From contig CANTFL010001372.1 in assembly GCA_947650285.1 (NCBI GenBank), forward strand, positions 1-64,000: DNA of 64,000 nucleotides, written 5' to 3'. The notes below the pieces were generated by a model that saw only the letters and a list, made by a program, of their open reading frames with translations, did no database searches and was not told the origin of the DNA. The DNA is from Hyaloperonospora brassicae (Eukaryota > Oomycota > Peronosporomycetes > Peronosporales > Peronosporaceae). Every line of letters begins with the position of its first letter. The stretch's first letter is position 1. A program made the translations under genes and the position numbers. Positions 24,660-37,782 of this stretch are shown here, in pieces.

Positions 24660-26050
24660 TGTGCGGTGGAGTGGCAAGTGCTCATTTGGTGTGTCTATTC
24701 CAACCCTCCACTAGTGTCTGGACGACCGAATAACGGAGGGGATAGTCCGATCCCGTGCTGCAACAATTTATCGCCATGTGTACCCGTCGGTATAGCGGGT
24801 TTTATTCTCCAGTTGGACTCGAGGCGATTCCGAAATTGACCGTGGTTGCAATTGGGGCTGTCTTGTGGAACCCTTCCCACACTTGAAAGTGTAGTTGCAA
24901 AATCTTTTAAAATAGTTCGCTTTTGTTTTTACAAGATCGCCTTATCCAAAGGAGATACTTGATTCGCGAGACTACTGGTCAATTGATCCGTCTCGCTATC
25001 TTGCACCATTTTCTCTTCTACTTTTCTGCGTCCGATCGCAGCCAAGATGCTGTTTTAAGGGTCCTCGATCCCTGGCCCAACAATTCTGGCATATCACTCA
25101 TTTTAAGTACGCAACATGTCCTGACGATGGTTTGCCAATAATCCAACCCAAGAGTATATCGTAACATTTACTTAAACGGACATTGTACTATATATTAATC
25201 TGTAACTGAATCATTATCTCTTTAATCTACGATACTTCTTGTCCAAATATTTCAGAAATCACTGCATCTTGGAAAACGCACGGTAGCCTTGCCTTGAGCT
25301 TAAGAGGTCAATACACGTACCCGCCCTGTCGAGAAAAGTACGTTTATCATGCCCAGATCAATTTTACTCGAAGTTAATGATTACGTAACCGGGCGCATTT
25401 ATTCAGGTTGAGAGTTTATTTCTAGCGAGACAGTTTTAGGACTGGTATGGCTCGTACGCGTGACAACCATGAAACATCGGAAGAAGAATATGCGTTTGCA
25501 CCCGAAAATGTGCCACATTGCACGTAGACGAAAAGACAAGTGGTCGAGAGCTTTCGTTCATTGGACGCGTGGCATACTACAATTCTGAGAGTCTCAACAA
25601 TTTCCTTCAGGGGGGGGGGGTGGCCACGAGCCTTGTATATAGGGAAGCAAATTGAGATTTATCTTGGTTAACCAAAAATTACAACAAACGTATCAAATGG
25701 CCTATCTGTATCACGGACACCTGAGGCCAGCCACCCCATTTCCGAAAAGATCGTTCCCTTGTACCTATGTGCCCTACTCCAAGTATGCCAAATCTAGGTC
25801 TTGGCGTGGTATACATCCGATTATACGCAGTAGAATCCATTAGCGCAGTAACGTGTAAAGACCACGGTCACGTATTGATCGAGATCTAATGATTAAATCT
25901 TGACCATTGTTTATTTTCATCTTCGATTATATTATCATTCTAGGTCAAACCGAAATTCTCGTCGTATCCATAAACGATTTAGCGATCTTTTCAGATTGGG
26001 CACACGATCGTAAGCCACCCGTCCTCTCTTCTATTCTCCAATCAGAGCCC
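24660..26050 (+). mobile_element. Diverged copy of the 1.27-kb TGTGG...CCACA element
   Basis: From TGTGCGGTGGAGTGG onward it follows the reverse complement of 14708-15978. Shared blocks include GGACGACCGAATAACG near 24720 and CACCCGTCGGT or its close variant at about 24782, and later CTTGATTCGCGA... CTGCGTCC near 24956-25030. The right boundary is estimated from the length of the arm copies. Its orientation relative to the host element is opposite to that in A, so this is a separate insertion. Confidence 0.55.
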
Positions 26051-28088
26051 TTCCATATTAATTGACGCTGGCAACCCGTGCGCTTCGATATATGCAACCG
26101 CCTTTTGATACTACGTGCCGAGGTAAGTATACCATAGATAGTAGGACTATTTGCCTTTCATTAAAAACGCTCACTATTATATGTTTGACAGCGTTTCGTT
26201 TTATGTATCAATGGTCTTCACCATTTGACTTATAAAAAATGAGTCAATATGGTACTCGACGTTTAATTGCAACAAAGCTTATTTGGCCCTAGCCTTTTAT
26301 CGAAAGGGTCGGTTCATTTGCACGGTATAGATCAGTTCAGGCGCCAGCTTCGCTTATATTTAAGATCTTCGCATTACTATATAATTACGCAAGTTAATCG
26401 ATTACCATACATCTGTGTCAATCTACGAGATATGGCTACCGGAATTTATATAATACGCTGGTGGTTTCTTACGTTATCAGTTTTTATTATTGTAGCATGT
26501 CACGAAGTACCGCGACGCGAAGTATAATGAGATAAGTTTTATTGTCCTGTGGTGTGGGTATACGGCTTCGTATAATGGTTGGTAGCTTTGCTACAATTAA
26601 TTCCTGCGTTTTTCGGTAACCTCAAACGCGAAGATGAGGGCCACCGGTACCCAGATATGAAGTTTTCAATTTAACACCACATGCGCGCTCAAACTGTTTT
26701 CTTGTACGTAATGCCTACTTAGTTTCCCGAAAAGATGCGTTTTCCAAAACTCTATAATTCTGAAGAAAAGCATTCTTTGAGATACGGTAGAGATGGCGAC
26801 ACAACATTTGCACAGGTTGCCCCTGCGAGATGGGTCACCATGACTTTTGAGACAGCCGGGCACTGCTTAGAATTTTATTTTTAGTTGATACGAGATTAAT
26901 GAAGTTATTTATGACAGGCCTCACAGCAAATGCATCAAAGATTCCTAAAGAATTCGCTTTACGCTTTAGCCAACGAGTGTGCATTATAATCACAATCCGC
27001 TTGTGTCATTGATGTCTTGAGAAGACATATATATGATCGTCGTGACTTGCTGTTCATTATCGCACGCAATCCAAGCCTAAGATATCTTAAGCTATATCTA
27101 AAACAGCATGCTGATTTTGCAATGGTCGCTCGGACGTCCTACATCTATTTTATACGTTGTAAATTCAATATTAATTATCAGTATCGAGATTCTCATCATA
27201 GCGGTGTATTATTCTTGCGTATTGTCAATGTAAGTATCGCCACCATCGGCGTCTTGATTCATTCGACTTCGGTGACTTGGCTATCGTCACCATTGATAAT
27301 AATGTACTGCACCCTCGCGTAAATCATCTACTCTGCTTTTGTGCGATCAGATAAAAGTAAAAAAAATTAGGGTCAAAGATCCAATCGACAACCCCATTAG
27401 GTCTAGATCAAAGCTGAACAAATTTAGAGCCATTGTTATTTTATTTTGCGTCTTGTCGCAGGCTTTGTATCAACAGCAGGTGTATATGTAGACTCTATCA
27501 ATTTCATGCCACACCCGATTATCCAGGTAAATATTATTAAAACAAAGCCTTTAGATTTTACTAGGACTCGCAACCTCGACACAAGTATCATGTGTATTAT
27601 CTACACGAAGTTCAACACCACGTCAGCTTGCAACAACTGTTATTAAAGGGCTGATCAATTGTAGCAGGTAGATGATCACCTGCTACTTGGTATCAGATTT
27701 CCTCTAAAAACGTACACTTATTTGGTGATCCGCGTTCTTAGTACTGCGCATTGCATGATAATCGTACGAATGCGATCCTAATCAGTATTGGATATTAAAG
27801 GTGAAACCAAAGCTTTTATTACCAAGTTGTGTAAAGAAACCACATTTATGTCACCAAAACCATTGTTTTTCAACGACAATTTCTCATTTAGTGGTACTGG
27901 GGTGGGTAATGTAATAGGGCGAGTTTGTTGCATGTAGTAAATATCATATTGCGTCAGGTTTGCATCGATTTTAATAAAAATCATGTATATATCTCTTGTG
28001 GAGTAATGTTGGAGAATATCAACGTTGGAGGTGATATTCAGCACCATTTTACGTTTGGTTATATATTGGTAATTATGTAAACAAACGA
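26051..28088. other. AT-rich stretch, nothing recognisable
   Basis: The frames at 26267-26527, 27017-27322 and 27778-28047 are low-complexity or unconserved. It is probably the remains of the 3' part of element F. Confidence 0.4.
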
Positions 28089-28574
28089 AATAACGGGTTG
28101 CTACTAGAAATACCCATAGGTAGTGAGCTGGTAGCTGCTGGAATGGGGCGCCGGCAGCTAAGTACTAAAATACTATTCCGGAGATAACTCTTATTGACAA
28201 CAAAATATGTTAGTGCCCCGCGACCTCTATGCAGTACACAAAGGAAGTGTTAACGACCAAACCAAAGGCTTTGATCGTCGTACATTAATAACTTTTTTCC
28301 ATCAAAATTAATCCAATATATCCTGTTTCCAACTTGTTTCAACTTAACAGTTATAAAAGTAAATCTATGATAACTTCTACTCACCACCAAAAGAACGCGT
28401 CTAGCAGCTATTTGTGGGATGATATACAAACAATAGCAATCAATAAGTTGATCCTTTGGTCATCCCAACATCATCACTGAGCTTCGTGATAATTTTAAAA
28501 AAATACTCAAAGGAATATTATATGTTACCAGTTGTCACAGTGGTAACCTCATGTAAAAGGGATTTCACGTTATA
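28089..28574 (-). repeat. 3' LTR of element B
   Basis: On the plus strand it ends CACGTTATA, directly followed by TCACCCCTCTC, the complement of the polypurine tract. It contains the family block CTCACCACCAAAAGAACGCGTCTAGCAGC near 28380-28410. The other boundary (near taacgggttg) is approximate. Confidence 0.7.
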
Positions 28575-28719
28575 TCACCCCTCTCTTTATCTGATAGTCA
28601 CTTTATGACTACCGCAGCTCAGTTTCCACCGTGAGAAGCTATTGGGACATATAGAACTTAGTTGGTTGGATTCGATTATTGCTGTCCTTACCTCGCATAG
28701 CTGACATATCTATACAGGG

Positions 28720-30322
28720 AGACTCAAAGAATGCACGGAACACGGCAGCGCAAGCCTCTACGGCAGACGTTCCGCCGTCTGCTCCTTCTTCTATTCATTG
28801 AGCACCTTTTGCTGCAGGCGTTCGTATTATCCTACCACGTGGACATCGAACTCGATGTCTTCGATGAGAAGCTCGTCTACTATGGCGCAGTAGATTTTTC
28901 CGACTCGGAAAGACTTCAGAGGCACTTATTTCACCAGTGTTGTATGCCCCTGAGTCTTCTTTAAAGGGTGAAATGTATTAAAAGACTCTCTTTTTCCTTT
29001 ACAGGCTCTCCCATATATATATAATTTTTTTAGATGATGATGATGGGGGAAATTTATACTCTTCATTACATCCAGTTATCGTGCGTTTGCAGGAGCGTAT
29101 CGACAATAGCTCGCGCCATTGTCACCCTGATGACCGTGGTAACTTCGTCGGCACCACATGATAGTGAGCTTAAAATAATCCATGGCGCCTGACTGATCCG
29201 CTTATTATATTTTTTTAAGAAACAAGCCAGGACCATCCAAAATCAGTATATGATGAGACCAAGCTCCGTCTGTTGAACATTAGCGCGAGAAATTTTTGAA
29301 GTGAAGGAGGCTTCTGCCTCATTGCTTTCCTTAATCATCGATAGTACAATAGGAATGAGAATCAAGATGTTAATTAGTTTAAGCGGTATGGAGCGCAATT
29401 GTCCAAAATGTTCAGAATTAGGGACTAAGCTTGGCTAAAATAATTTGAGACAGTACTCGTCAAGTACAATAAACATTTACTAATTAGTGCAAATTATCGG
29501 CTGCATCTTTGATCGCGTGAGGCAGGCGATCTTTGGCTCACACGCGGTGCCACTTGTGCGATTTTTATATTCAACCTGCAGCGTACTCAAAGGAAAGTGT
29601 ATTATCTGAAATACCCCTGGAGAACGCTTACATTTCGGCTGAGATGAGGGACGCGATTGCAATTTTGCAATCCGTCTACGAACGCCATTGCGCTTGTGTA
29701 CCGATGTACCCAAAGACCAATCAGATGAGTCTTTTCGTACCGGCAGACAAGACCTTTAACATCAACAATCATCAGGGTGGGGCCGAGTCTCCCAGCTGTC
29801 AAACAAGGGTGGGTATCCCCTCCAGCGGACAAGGTAACTTCTCCACTCCCCGTTCTTCACGCGATGGCTCAAGATAGGCCCCACGTGAAAGCGTTGGCTA
29901 ACCCTGCGAGTCCACCAGAGGCTCTAGTGGAGGTGGGATACCTAGGTCCGGCTCCGCCGCCGGGTCTACAGGAGACTTCAGGGTGATATGATCACGTTTT
30001 GACCGAGTTAAGGGGGGACGTGGACCACAAAAACGATCGTCGGCATGACTTGCTGAAGACCGTTCGACATTTCCGAACCGATCTGGATAGAGAACGATCG
30101 GATTTTGCATTTGGACAGCTTTATAGCGAGCGCGACCTTCGTCTCCTGCTCGTAGAGCTAGAGGCGGCTCGTCGCGAGGCCGCTTTACTGCAGGACTAAC
30201 ATGAGATCTTGGTCCGTGATCACAAAAATGTGCTGGGGATTCTTGAGCGTGCTGGTCATATCTGTTCTCGGAAGAGGCCTCGTGCTGATATTACGGTCGA
30301 AGACGACCAACTTAAAACGTAG
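28720..30322 (+). pseudogene. Antisense frame of element B, C-terminal third partly open
   Basis: The frame of 29777-29986 and 29999-30199 continues to a TAG at 30320. It reads NPASPPEALVEV, then TELRGDVDHKNDRRHDLLK, a heptad-like coiled coil, and the tail SRKRPRADITVEDD. Only two stops occur over the last 180 codons. The N-terminal part (from about 28731) matches the start of the D frame but is more broken. It lies opposite the integrase and chromodomain reading of B. Confidence 0.75.
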
Positions 30323-31444
30323 AATGCGTGCGCATCCTGCGAGGCAACTCAATCGAGTATGCATTGCCTGGACGGTGCAACACACGAAATGGACCAATAT
30401 ATTTCGGCTGTAGTTTACTACTGCCAATATTAGTGACTGCATGTCTAGGTAATTTTACCATAGACAGTAACACTTCGTAGTTAACCTCAATTGAAATATC
30501 ATTTCCTCTTTCATTCTTGTCTGAGTTCCGTTTCGAGCGGTCCATCGCTATAGCGATGAAGTCATGAGCGCAACAGACTACCGCCTCTCGATTCAGGAGT
30601 TTGTTCTCTGCTGACTCGTTGTTGTGTCTTTCAGTGCTCTTTGGGCGCACAGCTAAGTGTCATTCTCTTCTTCAGCGAGGGTGTCCACTTCTCGCTGGCG
30701 TTATCATTGACGATGCTGAATCTTTCAGCATCGTCATTACTGTCTGGCAAAGCAGCAGCGTCATCGCTACTGTAAAGCTTGACTTCTTCGATGTCGACAA
30801 TATCAGCAGCAGCATCAAATGTATCGGCGTGAGCGGTGACACGCGATGAGCAAGAGCCAAAACGGTTTTAACTCGATCGAGTCCTTCCCCCATAACTCAG
30901 AGTCACTCTGTTTCAGGGTGAGAATACGTTGGTGGCGTAATCCATTCACGTATAACGGTGTATAAATTGCACACGCATGAAAGAGTTGTTAATGGCGAAT
31001 TTGACCATCGGCAAGAACTCACTCCAACTCGAAAATAATGGGCGTACCCACGACGAATTTCTTCGTGATCGCGGTTGGAACGTTCTGTCTGAACGTCTGT
31101 TTTGGTATGGTCAGAGGTTGACGTCTTCAAACTTGTTCCTAATATGCGGAACACGGACTGGCAATCTCCGACGTGGTCCGATGGTCTCGATCCGAGACAA
31201 GTTCACGGGGTAAACCATGAAGTCGAAAGACCGTGTCGATAAAGAAACGAGCACATGGACGTGCAGTGATCTACTCGGTAACTGCATCAAGATGGACCAT
31301 CTTGCTGAACCGGTCAACAAACACATAGATCCATTATTCTAGTGACCGTCTTCGAGTTTCTCGACGACGAGGTCCACCGAAACGGATTCCCAACACTCTG
31401 CTGGTACCGGCAGAGGCTGCAAAGGCGCATGGGATGAAGAACTA
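29783..31444 (-). pseudogene. Integrase 3' part and chromodomain relic of element B
   Basis: Mirror of 15979-17640 with the same frame breaks. The readable tail is KYIGPFRVLHRPGNAYSIEL near 30340-30400. The chromodomain relic is near 29783-29905. Confidence 0.75.
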
Positions 31445-32715
31445 TGTGGTAGAGTGGTGGCACAAGTTCCTTGTGACCTCGACTATCCGTTGGATCCCGG
31501 ACGACCGAATAACGAAGGGGGTACCCCGATTCCGTGCTCTGTGTCTTCGTACTCACCTTGTACACCCGTCGGTGGGACGGGTTGCGCTCTTCTTGGTGGA
31601 ATCAAGCTGAAGATGGACTTGACCGTTTTGGAGATAGGGGTTGATCGAATAAAAATATATCACCTGGTCAAATGTGGGGTGGATCCAGTGGAAACTTTTC
31701 AATCGATCGCGTTTATACTCGGGCGCTCTACCAAAGTCGTCTGTATCAAACAGACGCAAAATTTGATGCTTGATCCGCGACGCCTTCTGACTACTTGAGC
31801 TGTCTCGCAGTCTAGAATCTGAACCGTAAAGTTCCCTGCGTCCAATCTTAGTTGGGGGTAAGAATTGATGACCCGCCAAGCCAAAAAGTCCAAAGACGAA
31901 GCTTACAGAGACGCGGGTCACTCTCTGTTCAACGGGAGGCTAAAGTTCCTGTCCGGGAGAAGTCGACGCGTGTCTTTGGTTGCAAATTCAATTCTGTTCA
32001 ATGTCAATCCACCAAATCCCAAACCTATGACTATGCCTATCTGTTCGTTCGGTCAAATGTTGCGTATCGCCTGTCTCTGTCACTTACCTCTTGCATCACG
32101 TGGTCCACAGCAAATATCGGACGATGGATCGCTCCGCAGTGGATCGCTCTGTCGCGGATCGCTTCATAGTGGATCACTCGAGTAGTGGATCGCGGTACAA
32201 GGTCCACATCAATTATGGATCCACATCAATTATGTGTCCACAGAATCAAGCGTTACACACCCAGGATGGATCGTGATCAGTCTCCCGAGTCTTTGATCGG
32301 GCATCCATCGTCGATCGCCGTTACTTCTGAGACCTCGCATGTTTGATGATCTTGACGATCCACTCCTCCAGCCGGCTTCCATATTCACCTCTCTTCCATT
32401 GACGTAATCGATCAAGTAATCCGGATTATGTTCACCTCTCGAGTGAGTCGATCTTGTAACTTTAATGATCCAAGCCCTTAATTGCGGATCGTGGATGGTC
32501 AGTCGTCGACCTTTGACTATACTCCTTCTTGACCGTTAAGTAGAACAATCCGTATAACTTTTTCATCCGTCGTTTTCTGTCACTCAGTCGTTTGATCCCA
32601 TCACTCGCGCCAACGGGCACATCTCCATGAGCGATTAACTAATCAGATAGGTCTCAAACTAAATGCGGTCGGCACGATCCCCACTTTCCACCATTGTCTA
32701 CTGCGCTTCTCCACA
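31445..32715 (+). mobile_element. 1.27-kb TGTGG...CCACA insertion in element B
   Basis: Same insertion as 14708-15978 at the identical integrase position, flanked by ACTA (complement of TAGT) on both sides. Sharing the site shows that A and B interiors descend from one already interrupted copy. Confidence 0.7.
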
Positions 32716-35643
32716 ACTAAGATTCATCCGCTGACAGATCATGCAAGAATGTATGTACCTGCGTACGAACTGATACTGGTGGGGCCAGAAAATTTACGAC
32801 TACCCGTGAGATACGTTTTTCACGACCACTGATCCCACTTGTTGGTTCATCGTAATATTTGATCACGATGCGCAAACGCAAGTCATCATGAGAGGTAACG
32901 ACAACACGGCCTCGTGTTGTCAGCAACGGCTGCATAGTATCGCGATCCTTTGCGAGTCGTATACCGATCCAAAGAGGGACGGTATCGGAACGGCAAATCC
33001 ATCCAGGATTTTCAGAATTTATTCACAAGTTGATCGATTAAACGGAGGTGATTCTTATCTTCTTCATAGGCGTTCCACACGTCGTCAAGAAACGACGACG
33101 GCGATACATTGACTCATGGCGCCGCAACTGTGGGCAAGGCCTCATTGTTGACTAGCGTAGTCGGATAGAAGTCGGTTCGACGCGAAATAGCATCAGCGCC
33201 GATGTTTCATCATCGTGGTTTACACTCCACGGAGAAGTTGTAATCCGCGAAGAAAGTCAGCCACTCTCGACATTCTTTGCGAGAGGTGGGGACTGTTTAA
33301 GGCCATTTGTAGTGACGCATGGTCCGTATAGACAAATAACGGCCTATCTCAAAGGCGATAGACGCGGAACTTAGCCAGTTCATACTTCATGGCAAGGCGT
33401 TACTTATCATGCACTGGATTCCAGCGTTTAGATAATTACAGCTGACGCAACTGATAGTAGTAGCGTTTAGATGGTTGCAGCTGGACCGTCTGATAGCAGA
33501 CGGCACGCTCAGTAACTTTTGTATTCTACGACACTAACGCAAAGCCGATTGATCAATCGATGTCGACGCAGATCACATAAATGGTATGTCCTGGTCGGCA
33601 ATCTCTAATTTAGTCGATTGCATCAAGCTCTTCTTGATACTTTGAATAAATGCTGGCAGTCAGCGTTTCATGACCTCTTCACATTTTCTTGAGCAAACAA
33701 TAAATATGAACAGTCATCTCGGCGTAGTTACTTGAGTACTTATACATGTACGCGGCTAGTCCAAGTAACCTTTCTAGTCCCTTGACATCGACTGACACAT
33801 GCCAGTCGGTGATCGTCTTATTATTTTTTGGGATCAGGGAGTACGATGTGTTTACCCACGATGCACCCCAGAAGTATTATTTTGCTGGCTGCGAATGTAT
33901 ATTTCTTGAGATTAGTGTACAACTTATTCTTGCGAATGTGTGCGAAGTAAGAACCTGACACATATGTGTTCTGTGAACTTCCACGTCTGCTTCCGTCCAT
34001 AGTCCATTGGTGGAAGAACACGTCGTCGCATAAACTCGGTGGAAATTTTCGCATTGATTTCTACAGTGTCGTCACGCATCTGGTGAACGTGGCACGAGAT
34101 TTGTTCAGTAATTGCAACATTACTTGCCACTACCAGAGTATGACACTGGCGGTGCAGACGCCTGTGTACAGGATGTACCGTTCACGCATGAGGATACAAT
34201 AGAAGCGATCCATCAGATCCATCAAAGAAAAGACGGTGCTTTTGACATACCATCAATGATTGCGTCATATCTCGGTCATGGTGTTTGAGCCGATACCGTG
34301 CAGCGTTCTATTTGTTGAGCGCATTCACAATCCGTCACACTCATGTGGCGTTACGCACACAGAAGATCGGAGGGCTGTGAAGAAAATTTGGGTCCCTCAC
34401 ATGACTCGCAGCCAAGCAATTGGCAAAGAATTTATCGATCGCTATTACTTGTTCACGAGCTAGCGGCTACTGCTACATGACACCATACTTCGATTTCGAT
34501 TTACGATCGGTTTTATATCGAGTTCTTAAGCAACTCGCATGGTACGGATTCAAGCAATATATCGTTAAATTCGATCAAATAATTTCACAAAGGGTTTTCC
34601 TGAAGCGATTCCCAGGATAGAGACATGTATCGCTAAATAAAAGTATCCTGATCGCGGACACTTTCGATCATCGATAAACTGCTGGGAGCCCATTCGCTCT
34701 CAGAAAATACTGTTGCCGACCGAATATCGGCCACTAATCATCATCTGTGACGACCATGCAGACCTGCTTGACCTTTCCACTGCTTAGTATACGTAAGAAC
34801 CGTTTCGGTTTTAACGTCGGCAGTCGGGTTTCCTCCGAAGTCAACCTCGGAAGTGCGAGTAGATCTAGCGTGTAAGCTCCTACGCTTGATCCGTCTATAA
34901 CCAATACATTCAATATCTCGGTTTCTTCCTGTGAAAATAATTTCTACAGGATGCCGAGGAGTTTTCACTCATTAACTACTGCTTTCGAAATTTCTTTCGT
35001 AAGTATTGGGGCTTATTCCCTTATCGTCTTCTAGTTTTGGTCGCACTACCAGAATCAGATCTCCTACCGTCGACTTTTGAGTCGACCTAAGATGAATGTG
35101 TTTTCGCATTCGGACAACCGGTTCATTCTTCCTTGGATGCTGCCCGCTAGGCATGCATCTATGTCCCGGTCTACTCGACTTATTGAGTGGTAATTTTCGG
35201 CTCTGCATGTGTTTCAACACAGCCGCCGATAGCTTGCTTCACAGTGTTGCGATTAACTACACTGCGATCTTGTGCAGTCTTGCAAACGACTGCTACGCAA
35301 GTGAGGCTATCTTACTCACTCGTAAAACATTCACACGCTTGTGAATGCTACAAGACGTTCATCATATGGCCATCCGATAAATTAGTGGCAGACATCTTCA
35401 TATATCGATGCTGCCAGCTCACCCTTGGCTTGTACTGTTCTGAACCAAGGAAATTCCATATTGGCATCAAAGTTTTCATCCGGGTCCAGTACGATGAAAC
35501 CGGCATTAAATTATTCGTCTTCTAACGTATTTTGGATTCTGAATACACGTTTCATCACATTGATCGATGCGCCTGTCGCTAGGCGCACCGTCATCTTCGA
35601 GAGAAGGATATCGCACTCAAAAAAAGCTGAGCGTACGATCCTC
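32716..35643 (-). pseudogene. pol relic of element B: protease to integrase zinc region
   Basis: Mirror of 11780-14707. RT remnants at 33821-34054 read KNKLYTNLKKYTFAASKIIL, matching D (RKHKLYANLMKW...). The lesions are the same as in A. Confidence 0.75.
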
Positions 35644-36289
35644 TAACGACGGGCCTCAAATAAAACATTTTGACGCTTTACAGCCAACTAGGGCGTAAAG
35701 TTACAAGTCTTTTGTCACTTACAAGCTCAAGGTAATGATTTTTCTCTCATCACCAGGTGCAGAGACACGCACAGATTGTGATCTGGAGAAACATTTGTCA
35801 AGAGATTTGTGTATTCTCTTGAAACTTCTGGATTATTTGGGTGAAGCGCCTTACTGATCCGGTCTATACTTATTATGGTCTGCTTCGATGTTGTGTCGAC
35901 AAAATAGCGTTTAAATTCGTACTTCTGGTCTTCCGGCTTGCGGAATAATACTACACTCCGTAACACGAGGTCAGGATCGGGGTACACTGCATTCATACGC
36001 GTATTGTTCCATATTGTAACAGCAATGGTGTATGAAGCAGTCGCTTGGCGGTCGCAGGGCCAGCTTTCTCTCGCCCTTAACATGACAGAGATTAATTGTC
36101 TCTGAACCTTCGACCTCTGGTCGTCTCTGAGGGTGATGAGAGGTCAGCAAAGTGTGGGTCTATCTCACACAATAGCCTACCTACTTTGCAGCGTAGATTG
36201 CTTCGGAGAGCGACTTCAATTTTCGATAAACGGGTGATTCCTGACTCGACAATATGCAAGTTTTTGGACAAATATTGAGATCGACCCAA

Positions 36290-36700
36290 AATCTCTATTA
36301 AGCTTCGATATCATGCAATGTACAAGGTAACGCACATGCTCAGACTAAGCGTGAACCTTACACTTACCCTGCTTGAGTATCTGGAGCTCTTATAGAGCTA
36401 TGAACTTTGTCATAAGTGGCTCAAGCATCTCGCCAAGCAGGGTCTTAAAACACCCAACGAACCAAACCCCTTTAAAGTCGTGTAACTTGCGATTCAGGAC
36501 CCAAACATTGGCTTCCCCTGCCGAGTACGACTGAGCAAATACGACTTCAATTCGCTCATAGTTGATGCGACAAGTAATGATGGCATCTTCTACCTCGATG
36601 AGCCATCTTACAAGGTAGATTCCTCGACTCCTCAGTACTCCAAGGATCTCTGGCCTAAGGGGCTCCCGTCGACGCTTACGTATTGGATCTGCAGATTAAT
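36290..36700 (-). pseudogene. gag relic of element B
   Basis: Frame-broken Gag capsid signal near 36420-36520 (GFGSLGVLRPCLARC), corresponding to DPDVLGSLRIFKTLLSE in C. There is no long open frame. Confidence 0.5.
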
Positions 36701-37005
36701 ACTATTGTTATCCCAGTATTTAAGTCCGATGGTGATCTTGTTGTTGCAACGAGGTTACCTGCGCTCGCGCATCACCCAGTTCTCGTTGCAAAAATTATCT
36801 TCTGACGGATTGCTGCTGCCCCTATACCTTCTGGAGATCATGGCTCAGATAGTTTCTTTACCAACGGTCAAACTAATTTGTTTGATCGCACTTAATTCGA
36901 CATTGCTCAATCGGAGTATCTTTTACGATTTCCGTAAAATCCGTCGAATTCGACTTCGTCCAACATGTTCATGTTGGACGATGCGATTGTAGTCCGTAGA
37001 CGGAC

Positions 37006-37020
37006 TACAAAGTGCTACCA
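37006..37020 (-). promoter_or_regulatory. Primer binding site of element B
   Basis: On the minus strand TGGTAGCACTTTGTA follows the LTR end GTTTCA after two bases (CC). In element C the same site (near 43987-44001) has TAG instead of TGG. Confidence 0.75.
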
Positions 37021-37022
37021 GG

Positions 37023-37202
37023 TGAAACGGGGCACCGACGACTACGTACTGGTCTACCAGTACGAAGTTCACTTACACTGACAACAAGGAAGGTCGGATA
37101 CCTGCTTTGTATAACACTATGTAGAGGAATATAGGTGACTAAGGTGGAGACTCTAATCACTGGTAAGAGTAAAATGTTATTTAGTACAAATAAAGTCCTA
37201 TC
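37023..37202 (-). repeat. Truncated 5' LTR of element B
   Basis: It starts TGAAACGGGGCACCGACGAC and resembles the outer part of the C LTR for about 180 bp. It then breaks directly into the full LTR of C at 37203. The missing LTR remainder is not found beyond C. Confidence 0.7.
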
Positions 37203-37644
37203 TATAACGGGGCACTGTTGACTACGTACTGGTTGACCAGTACGGAGTATACTTCCACTGACAACAGCGGTCAACAGCGCCTTAATAGTTGTTGAAGGAA
37301 CACAGAGGAAGGAAAGGAGACTAAGTAGTCAGACTAGTCTCTGGTAAAAGTAAAACTGTATTAATAAAATTAAGTCCTATAACCTTTTGAATCTCTGTTG
37401 TCCTGATTTAATCATAGTAAATGAATTAAATGTATGATGGCGTCTACTCACCACCCATTGCGCGCGTCTAGCAGCGATTAGTGGGTTGATATCATCACGA
37501 TATCAGCCAATGAGCAGACCCTTCGGTCATCTCAACACAACCATCACCATGTTTGTGATATTGTTAAAAAAACACTCGACGTAGTATTTTTTATTGATAA
37601 ATTGTTCTTAATGACAATTTTATGTAATGGGCTACCCCGCTACA
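37203..37644 (-). repeat. 3' LTR of element C
   Basis: It starts TATAACGGGG and ends CCCCGCTACA, followed by TCACCCCTTCC (complement of the polypurine tract). It contains the GATATC inverted repeat and CCACCCATTGCGCGCGTCTA. Confidence 0.85.
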
Positions 37645-37782
37645 TCACCCCTTCCTTATCTGATAGTCAATTTGTGACTATCGAAAACTTGATGGCCACG
37701 CGTTGGACGCCAGTGGGACAGGGAGCACTTGTTTGGTCAGACCCATTCACTCTTGACCCTGCCTCGCATTGTAAACAGTTCT

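Larger units (their letters stand above)
19254..28088 (+). mobile_element. Element F: highly decayed Ty3/Gypsy relic filling the loop of the inverted repeat
   Basis: An LTR 3' part ends GCCCCGTTTCA at 19576. After CG comes a primer-like TGGTAGAAC at 19579. Then follow faint family blocks in order: a gag piece near 20345-20400 (MVDIAKYMEVEKT), protease (21322-21543), RT near 22090-22140 (AIDKFF) and RNase H near 23100-23200 (AIKYALTKYRVYL). The sequence is AT-rich and full of stops. The 3' end and 3' LTR could not be found; B begins at about 28089. Confidence 0.65.
29628..35711 (-). repeat. Right arm of the 6.08-kb inverted repeat
   Basis: Reverse-complement partner of 11712-17795 with a constant coordinate sum of 47423. 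It includes the whole decayed pol and the nested insertion at the same site. Examples of differences from the left arm are a GAG/GCG change near 31721 and several between 32917 and 32937. Confidence 0.95.
28089..37202 (-). mobile_element. Element B: decayed Ty3/Gypsy retrotransposon, inverted partner of A
   Basis: Read on the minus strand it runs from a truncated 5' LTR (37202-37023), primer site (37020-37006), gag relic (about 36700-36290), protease to RNase H relics (35640-32716), the nested 1.27-kb insertion (32715-31445), integrase and chromodomain relics (31444-29783), and antisense frame (plus strand) to the 3' LTR (28574-28089). The interior equals that of A, while gag and LTRs differ clearly from it. 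Confidence 0.85.

Noticed and set aside
25611..25621. Run of ten or more G
   Set aside because: Isolated homopolymer in decayed sequence, with no flanking element ends.
29602..29832. Minus-strand frame read as a separate small gene in the arm
   Set aside because: It is the decayed chromodomain side of element B in the wrong or shifted frame, not a gene of its own.
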